64,000 bases of DNA from Pratylenchus scribneri. Lineage: Eukaryota > Nematoda > Chromadorea > Rhabditida > Pratylenchidae. The notes under the pieces were generated by a model. That model did not search any database. It saw nothing but the letters and a program-made list of their open reading frames with translations, and was not told the origin of the DNA. Location: NCBI GenBank assembly GCA_030063045.1, contig JAQSEB010000047.1, positions 2,604,001 through 2,668,000 of the forward strand. Reading direction: 5' to 3'. Shown here piece by piece: positions 56,999 to 64,000 of the stretch. Numbering within the stretch: position 1 is the stretch's first letter; every line of letters starts with the position of its first letter. The position numbers were made by a program, and so were the translations under genes.

Positions 56999-59900
56999 TC
57001 TGCAATTGGTGGCAGAAAATCCTGGCGAACTTATGCTCGACTGGTTTTGCCCCATGTTGGTTTGGTCATGTAAGCCATTCCATTTTTGAGAGGGGCATTA
57101 TATTAATTATTTGTTTTTCCATATAAAGTTTTGTGTGCTTTTATGCCTTACTTGGTGCTTGGATTTTCTACAGCATTGAATCACCGCACGAAGATCGGGT
57201 AAAGAATTTTGTGAATAAATATTTATTGGAATCATTTAAATCAGCTAAAAGTGCAAGGAATTCGACGAGTTCAAGAATTACGGCGACAATTGGTGAAGGA
57301 AATGTTGGAAAGAAAGTCCACCGATTTTCAATCAAATTGGATAGAGAATACGGAAAATCAGCTAAGAAAATTTGGAGAAGATTTGTTCCGTTCCTACAAA
57401 GAACAATATGTTCGGTTGGTTTGGCAAAATATACAAGAGGGGTATTAATTGGCTTAAAATAAATTCTTTTTAAATGTGGATTCAGAATTCAGAATTTTTA
57501 AAAAATAATTACATAGTAATAATTCATTTTCTCATAAATTTGTTCAGATTTGAAGATGTTCGATTAACCACTTTGAATGCCACAAAATCATCAAATTCTA
57601 CCTCAAATCAACCTGCTCAACCCGTTGTAGTTGCCCAAATGGATCCACGTTTTCGGCGCCATTTTTCCAAATCCCGTTCTGAAGGCAAAATGTGGACACC
57701 AAGCAGTGCATTGTTTTTTGCTGCCACAACAATGGCCACAATTGGATATGGTAATTTTGGGTGGAGGGAATAGGGAAAGATTGGGATCTTTAAATAATTG
57801 ACAAATTGGTTATGTCAAAATATTATCCCTTCAGGCAATATTGTACCAATGACCAATCAAGGCAGAATTGCTTGTATCATTTTCGCCCTTTTTGGTGCCC
57901 CATTGGCCATCATGTATGTTTCCATTTGAATTAAATTTTTTAATCAAAATTTTCCTCAATTTAAGAACAATCGGAGATTTGGGAAAATTCCTTTCTGAAT
58001 GCACAATTTGGATGGTTATTAATTTTAATTAAAAATTAATGTCAATCGAAATTAGCATTCTTTATTCATAAATTATATTCAAAGATTTTAAAGAATATTT
58101 TGTCTTACTTAAATCTTTTACATTTTTCGTCCTTAGGCAACAATCATCAAGCAATTTTTATTTTACAGTATCGTCGCACCAAGGACAAATCCCGTCTCTT
58201 TCATTTTCAATTTTGCCAATATTGGATGGCACATAGAAAAAGGCGGAGACGTCAGTTGAAAGGTTGAATTATAGATTTATTCTCGATGAAAAAAAATTTT
58301 GTAGAAAATTTTATCTCCGATGAATTGGCCATGGATGGAAATTTGGAAATGGGCAGTCAAGATGGGGAAAGAGATGCCGAAGAACAATTGAAAGAAAAAA
58401 GCACTGGAGATATGGAACAACAAAAGGAAATGGACAAAAGACGAATGGATGAAGCGGAAAGGGAAAGGCGAATGAATGAATGGGAGGAGGAGGTATTGGG
58501 CCAAAATTTGTGGCCAAATTAATTTAATGCTTAATTCTATTTTTAAGGAAAAATTGGAAACGGAAGTACCAGTTCTTGTTGTTTTCGCCATTCTTTTGGT
58601 TAATAATATCAAGAATTACACTAAAATTCCTATTTCCCAGTTCTATATTGCCTTTGGTGGTGTTTTGTTTGCCTTCCTCGAATCTTGGACATATATGGAC
58701 GCATTTTATTATTGTAAAACTTTTTTAAAAATAAAAATATTATTAATTTTTGCCGCCACAAAGGTTTCGTTTCGTTAACAACAATTGGATTCGGCGATTT
58801 GGTACCGGACAGACATGAGTAAAAGAAAGAATATTTTTTATTATCTTTTTTGAAATTTATTATAGGTACATTGTACTAATGCTCCTCTATTTGGGCATTG
58901 GCTTGGTTTGATAATATTTTTATATTTAAAATTTGATTTATTTTCAGGCTGTCACAACAATGTAATGAAAATATTTCTATGCTATATTTTAATAAAATTT
59001 TATATATTCTTACAAACATGGAAATCGTAAGGATTATATTTCAATTTTTTAAGAGTAAGAAAAATTTTATTTCAGATATTTTAATTTTCTCCTTCCTAAA
59101 TTATAGGCAGAAGAAAAATTTTATTTAATTAAAAATCATCTATAATATATTTTTAATTAATTTAAAATTAAAATATTCTCAACCAAATATGGCTAACAAA
59201 TGATTTAATGAAATTATTTAATAATATTTCTTAAAAAGGTGCATTGATTTGGTCGGCGTCCAATACATTCAAAAGTTAGAGTGAATTTGGTTTTAAAAAT
59301 GAAATTATTCCATTAGAATTCACTATTTCGGTCGAAAATTCAAAGGCACCGATATTATGAAGATTCTGAAACGGCAACGAATGATGGAACGGCGACTTGC
59401 AATGGGAGAGGGAAAAGAATTCATTGAATTTGTGATGATCAAACAACAGGAAAGAGAGTAAATTTACAAATATTTACAATTATTTATTCTTCACATATTT
59501 AAAGGGCACTCAGCCTTCCATCGAAGGCCTTTGTCCAACCAGGGGTTGTCCATTTGGCCAGTCAATTGTTTGGCCATGAGCCACAGGAAGAGGAGAAAAT
59601 TTCGCTTCGTTCCGAGGCAGAATGGCCAATGGAAGAATTGATTGTTCAGGTGAAATGGGGATACAATTTTTAATTATAATTTAGATGGGAAAAGATTCTG
59701 TTAAAAACTATAAATAATGAAAATTCCATCAATTTTTAAAACTCACATTATAAAGGATATAATCCCATCCAATGAATTGGCATTGGCCCAATCCTTGAAG
59801 ATTCCTGAAATTCTGGAGCCATCGCCACTAGTTCGAAGGTTGAGTTCACCAACGGTGTCGCCTTCTTCCGAATCGGAACGATCGATGTGGGTCAAAAAAT

Positions 59901-61872
59901 TAGAAAACAATTAAATTCTCTCCCAGAATGTATAAACGATTGCAAAGTGGCCGCATCAATTCTTGGTTAATTAAAAAATGTCCATTAAAAATATATTAAA
60001 TTATATTTTTAATTCAAAAGGTGTGAATCGGGCCCATCAATTTCAATGAATTCGGCGCTAAGCACGGAACCATCTGTTCAGCAACGCGAGGAATTCTATG
60101 CCAACTATCGGACACCGGAGCCATCGCCAACTTCATTTGCATTTTCCTTTCCGCCTCCATCTCCGGATTTGTGGAAAATTGGTATGCATATATGGATTCC
60201 CTATTTAGGCTAATTTCTGTTAATAAATTCATAGCCGATGCTGCACGGAATTCCCGTCGATTGGCTAGTTGCCCCGCACTGCCTCCATATCCTGAAGAGA
60301 CTGTAAGCCAATTTCCACCCCGCCTTTGGCGCAAATGGCGCACATTGGCCAGTCCATCCCGTGCATTCCATGAATTGTTACGCTTCTCAAAACGCTGTGT
60401 TGTCGTTGTTCTCCCATTCCAGTCTTTGTCCCGTCGTTTTTCCCAGGCCCAATCTTGGGAATCCGGAGGGAATAATCATCGACCTCGATTAGGGACAAAT
60501 GGGTTAGATGTAGGTGAGAATTGGGGCGAAGAGGCCGCCGCCGAGTCAATTCATCATTTGGATGTTCTGAAAAGGAGAGTCTCCTTTTTCGAAAATCAGG
60601 CAGAAATTTTACAGGTGAAATGAAGATAAAATTGCTTCAAAACATCTTCAATCTTTTTGAAGGCACCAAAAGCACCACCTCTCCGTTTCATCAGTCAACC
60701 GGTTTGGTATTATAGACGGCGTCGAAGTTTGCATCAACAACAAGAAGGCCCCTTAACATTGCCCTCCGCTTCTACACATTCTGTTTCGGAACAATCAAAT
60801 CCAACTACTGTGCCATCAATTAGCCAAAAGGCCACACTCCCATTGGAAGCATATCAGCCAATATTGAAACGAAAAAGACGTGAAAGATTGGCACGCAAAT
60901 TTGATCCCCTTCTTCGTTTTGATTGGTTGGCATTGAGTCCACGGATTGCAGTCACAGAAGAGAGTGGACGACCGGCAACAATGGAAGAGATTTCGGAACG
61001 GGCACAGGAATTACTCAAAATGGATGGTTACTTAAAGTGGAAAATATCCTTCATTATTGAATGAATATTTTTCAGATTTACCTAAACAATTGGCCACAGA
61101 ACATCCAATCTATCAACATTTGGCCAATTTGGAATCAGTCACCGAATTTGGTTCCACTTCTCAATTCGATCAGCAGTCTCAAAGCGGTACTCTATCCTCA
61201 AGGCCTCTAATTGGCCGGGGAGAACGATTTTCATTGGAATCATTGGCACTTAGTTTGAAGGCAGCGCGTCGATGGAAAGAACGAACAAAAAAGAGGGAAT
61301 CAATTTCAAGTCAAGGCCAAGGCCCATCCACTTCAAAAATTTTACTACCTCAAATGAAATGGCTAATGAAAAGTCCACGGCGAACTTCACTTGGGGGAGG
61401 CCAGTTGGCAAATCTTTCTAAAGAATTGTCCTTCGGAAATGGCCAAAAATTCAAAGAAATTGTTGAAGAAAAACGAATGGATACCGGACTGAAGAAAATT
61501 GAATTAAATACTGTAAAACAATATTCGCCGGCACAACAACGGTCATCAATTGTAGGGGAGAGAAATGCAAATCCGGAAGCAACATCATCTGGACAGAGGC
61601 GACAAATGAGTATTGACATTGGAGGAAAAAAGATGCCATCGCCAATTAGAACACGGCAAAGAGCATCAGTGGCAGAAGAAAGGAGAATGGGAACGGGAGG
61701 GGCACGTGGATCGCTTATTCCTAGTGGGAATGAATTGCGGCAAAAAATGCCAACAAAAACATCAAAAGAAACAATTCGGAAAGGGGAAACTGAAATTAAA
61801 CAACAACAACAACAAAGAAAAGGGACAGAAAGCAGCAAAAAGGAAGAAGCCAATACATCAAGTGGAAAATGA
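56999..61872 (+). CDS. Two-pore-domain (TWK family) potassium channel, 5' end missing
   Basis: About 20 exons in phase give about 1,100 residues; the first coding exon is not identified. TWK/K2P channels carry background K+ current and work as dimers with two pore loops per chain. Visible in order: RTYARLVLPHVGLVIFVCFYALLGAWIFYSIE (TM1), a long cap region with a glycosylatable NATKSSNST, pore 1 ATTMATIGYGNIVP, TM2 (IACIIFALFGAPLAI then TIGDLGKFLSE), a Glu/Lys/Arg-rich cytosolic loop, TM3 (VPVLVVFAILL, IAFGGVLFAFLE), pore 2 SLTTIGFGDLVPDRHE, TM4 (YIVLMLLYLGIGLAVTTM) and CIDLVGVQYIQKIHYFGRK. The last 650-700 residues form a Ser/Arg/Pro-rich cytosolic tail ending SSGK at the TGA 61870-61872. Many K2P channels have much shorter tails. 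I cannot assign a specific TWK orthologue. Confidence 0.88.
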
Positions 61873-62112
61873 GAGAATCCATTGAAACCCACAAATTTAT
61901 CATTTTTGGAATGGGCATAGTCAAATATGAATAATGGACCCAGACATTGATTAATCCCAGGGGAATTCATTTGGGAATATCTCCTTCAATGGCCATTTCA
62001 TTGTTTACTTAAACCATGCTTAAAGCCTCATTTTTTCCTTCCTTTCTGTCCCATTTTTCATCAAAATTTGCCCTTATATTGTCTGTGATCATATTTCCGA
62101 TTAACAAATAAA

Positions 62113-64000
62113 ATGAACCATTTGATTCATTTTGCTCCGCTTTTGTTTTGTGCTGTGTTGCTAACAAAAGTGAGTTTAGTAGCCAGAAAATGTGCCATCC
62201 GCTAATCCATATAAAGTTGTCTTCGCTAACCCAATAAATGTGCTTGTTCACCTTTAAAAAGTTAGTTTTTGTCCATTTAAAATTAATTATAATTAAGCAT
62301 TATTAAAAGATAATTTTTATATTTTTATTTCATAATTTTTCAGGCCCCCTTGAATCGGGTACGCCCATTAGCCTATTTTCCATTGGTTAGATTCAGAAAA
62401 TGGAACTAATTCATTTGATTTTTTTTTAAATTTAAGCTCTTCGAAATGTCGCCAAGTCCACCTCCTCCAGACCCAATTATGCAACTTCCTCTCGTCCAAC
62501 AAGCTGAACAAACACTCATTGAAGATCCGAGGCCAACCAAAATCGAAGAAATGTTGCCACCAATTGCAAGGGCTGCAGCAATGGCAAAAATTTTGAGTGA
62601 AAAATGAGAATATTTTTGCCATTTTAGCATGAACAAATCGGAGAATTGGCTAAAGATGCAAGCAGCCAGGCCAACGTTGAACAGGTCCAATAAACGGAGG
62701 GAAATCCTGAAAAAATTATATTTTTTAGCGACTGTTGCCTTCATTTACTCAATCTGAATTACTTGGCTTAAGTGGTGCAGAATTGCGCAGACTTTCACCA
62801 CAACAATATGTTCTTGAGCAAAGACATTTACTACTGCCGGATCCAATCCAAGTGGTCCAATTCCTCCACGTTGAACAATTTTTATAATTTAGGCTTCTTT
62901 GGATGCGGGTTCGCCACCAGAAATGTCAGCCACAGCCATCGATGAATCACAAAGATTGATGCATTTGGCCACAAGTGAACAACAGCCCCGACTTGTTGGC
63001 TATGTCCACGCAGAATTGGCCAACATTCCACAGGCAATATTGGGATGGATATTTTTATAATCATTATCGAAATTCAGATGTCTTCCCTCGAGCGTCTTTC
63101 CATCATGGACACGGATGAACCAATTTTTATTGAGGAAGGCGAAGAGGAGGAACCACTTTTCGAAATTGATTTGGGCGCCTTCGAATTGGTGGACACCGGG
63201 ATCAGTGCCGAGGCAAATAATTTACAAATTTATTTTATTAAATTTTTGGGTAAATTTTCCAGGAACTATTGACCAATGAGGATCCAGTCATTTACCATAA
63301 AGATTTGCCCGTCCATTCTGTCCATCATGATACGGTGCAAACAGAAGCGGCAATCCAGAATCTGATGAATGCTCCACAGTCGATGCTTTCAAGCCAGGTA
63401 GGGCGAATTTTTTCTGATGAAAGGAATAAATAATTAAAGAATAATTACATAGATAAGACGAAAAATAAATAATATAATTTAAAATAATATTGTTTTTATG
63501 AATTAGATATTAAAAGTGTAGAGTAAATTATCATATCTTCCTTTCACAATAATAAAAATATACCTCAAGCTATGAAATTGATTTCCTTCCATTTTTCTTT
63601 AGATTCCCCCAACAATGGTGGCGGACAATTATTGCTTTGCAGTGGACGGTGATCGCATCCAAATGGCTGACATTTTAGGCGATGAACATTGGTGGCGGCA
63701 TACCTCAAGACCAACGAAATATTTTTATAGGCAAAGAGCAAAATATTAAAATTAAATATTTTATAAAATTTAGTGAGGATTTACGGCGTTTCTATCGAGT
63801 TAATTTGTTGACTGTGCGGGGTAAAATTGTTTCTGCTCGATTGGCAAATACAACACCTGCAATGGGTGCTAATTCGGCATCGGAAATGATGGCCCCAGAA
63901 TTGGCTGGGCCATCTGGTTCTGAATTTTTGCCTTCCTCCTCCTTCTCTTTGCCTGGAACTGCCCGAAGATCATTGACATTTTGCACCGGAAGTGCTGGAC
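62113..64000 (+). CDS. Secreted orphan protein, partial (runs off the window)
   Basis: Ten exons are visible (62113-62169, 62344-62385, 62437-62583, 62628-62684, 62729-62854, 62893-63033, 63078-63212, 63263-63397, 63603-63730, 63774 onward), about 398 residues with no stop before the edge. It starts with a clear signal peptide (MNHLIHFAPLLFCAVLLTK) 240 bp after the channel stop. The mature part has a Pro-rich stretch (SPSPPPPDP), an acidic patch (EEGEEEEPLFEIDLGAFE), and a segment with aromatic and charged residues (DEHWWRHTSRPTKYFY, DLRRFYRVNLLTVRG). I recognise no family. Four of its nine introns (62584, 63034, 63213, 63731) begin with GC; in each the unspliced reading hits a stop and no GT donor that restores the frame is available. 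Confidence 0.75.

Noticed and set aside
61350..61970. 206-residue minus-strand frame
   Set aside because: Antisense to the well-supported last exon of the channel gene, hydrophobic because it mirrors Lys/Arg/Gln codons; no independent splice or domain evidence.

Overview
The window looks like nuclear DNA of a nematode. It has nine protein-coding genes, eight of them apparently near-complete (the TWK channel may lack 5' exons and the last gene runs off the right edge). Evidence: mostly very short AT-rich introns (about 43-60 bp) with T-rich acceptors, a stand-alone cytosolic prolyl-tRNA synthetase, a TWK-type potassium channel, and several T-rich acceptors just upstream of start codons that could be spliced-leader sites. 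I rebuilt the genes exon by exon; nearly every junction is phase-consistent. At least ten of roughly 115 inferred introns use a GC-AG donor. Such introns have been reported as unusually frequent in potato cyst nematodes, so I lean weakly towards a plant-parasitic tylenchid of the cyst-nematode type; the lineage is inference, the phylum fairly secure.

Layout. 1-2.4 kb: a non-autonomous hAT transposon with a perfect 8-bp target duplication, carrying the C-terminal remnant of a transposase broken by a foldback element. 2.4-7.1 kb (+): prolyl-tRNA synthetase and UTP14, 250 bp apart, perhaps an operon (both serve translation/ribosome supply). 7.6-9.0 kb (-): casein kinase 1 alpha (kin-19 type). 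9.9-15.0 kb (+): a CNNM metal transporter, divergent from the kinase, with two related TIR elements in its introns. 17.8-43.7 kb (+): a diacylglycerol kinase of the zeta/iota class with a very long Ser-rich N-terminus. Its second C1 zinc finger is split by an 11.9-kb intron that is almost wholly a 34-bp minisatellite. 47.1-48.1 kb (+): an orphan single-pass membrane protein. 52.2-55.1 kb (+): a secreted Ala/Pro/Ser-rich protein built from phase-0 repeat exons. 57-61.9 kb (+): a two-pore-domain potassium channel with a very long C-terminal tail. 62.1 kb to the right edge (+): a partial secreted orphan protein in which four of nine introns are GC-AG.

The most unusual part is the DGK locus. About 345 copies of a 34-bp unit, each centred on the palindrome TTTCCGGAAA, lie in a sense-oriented intron that contains no AG dinucleotide by eye, are arranged in duplicated higher-order blocks, and interrupt a conserved protein domain. 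Second is the modular secreted protein, whose internal exons are all multiples of three and could be mixed by splicing.

All family assignments come from recognising conserved motifs by eye; no database search was run.
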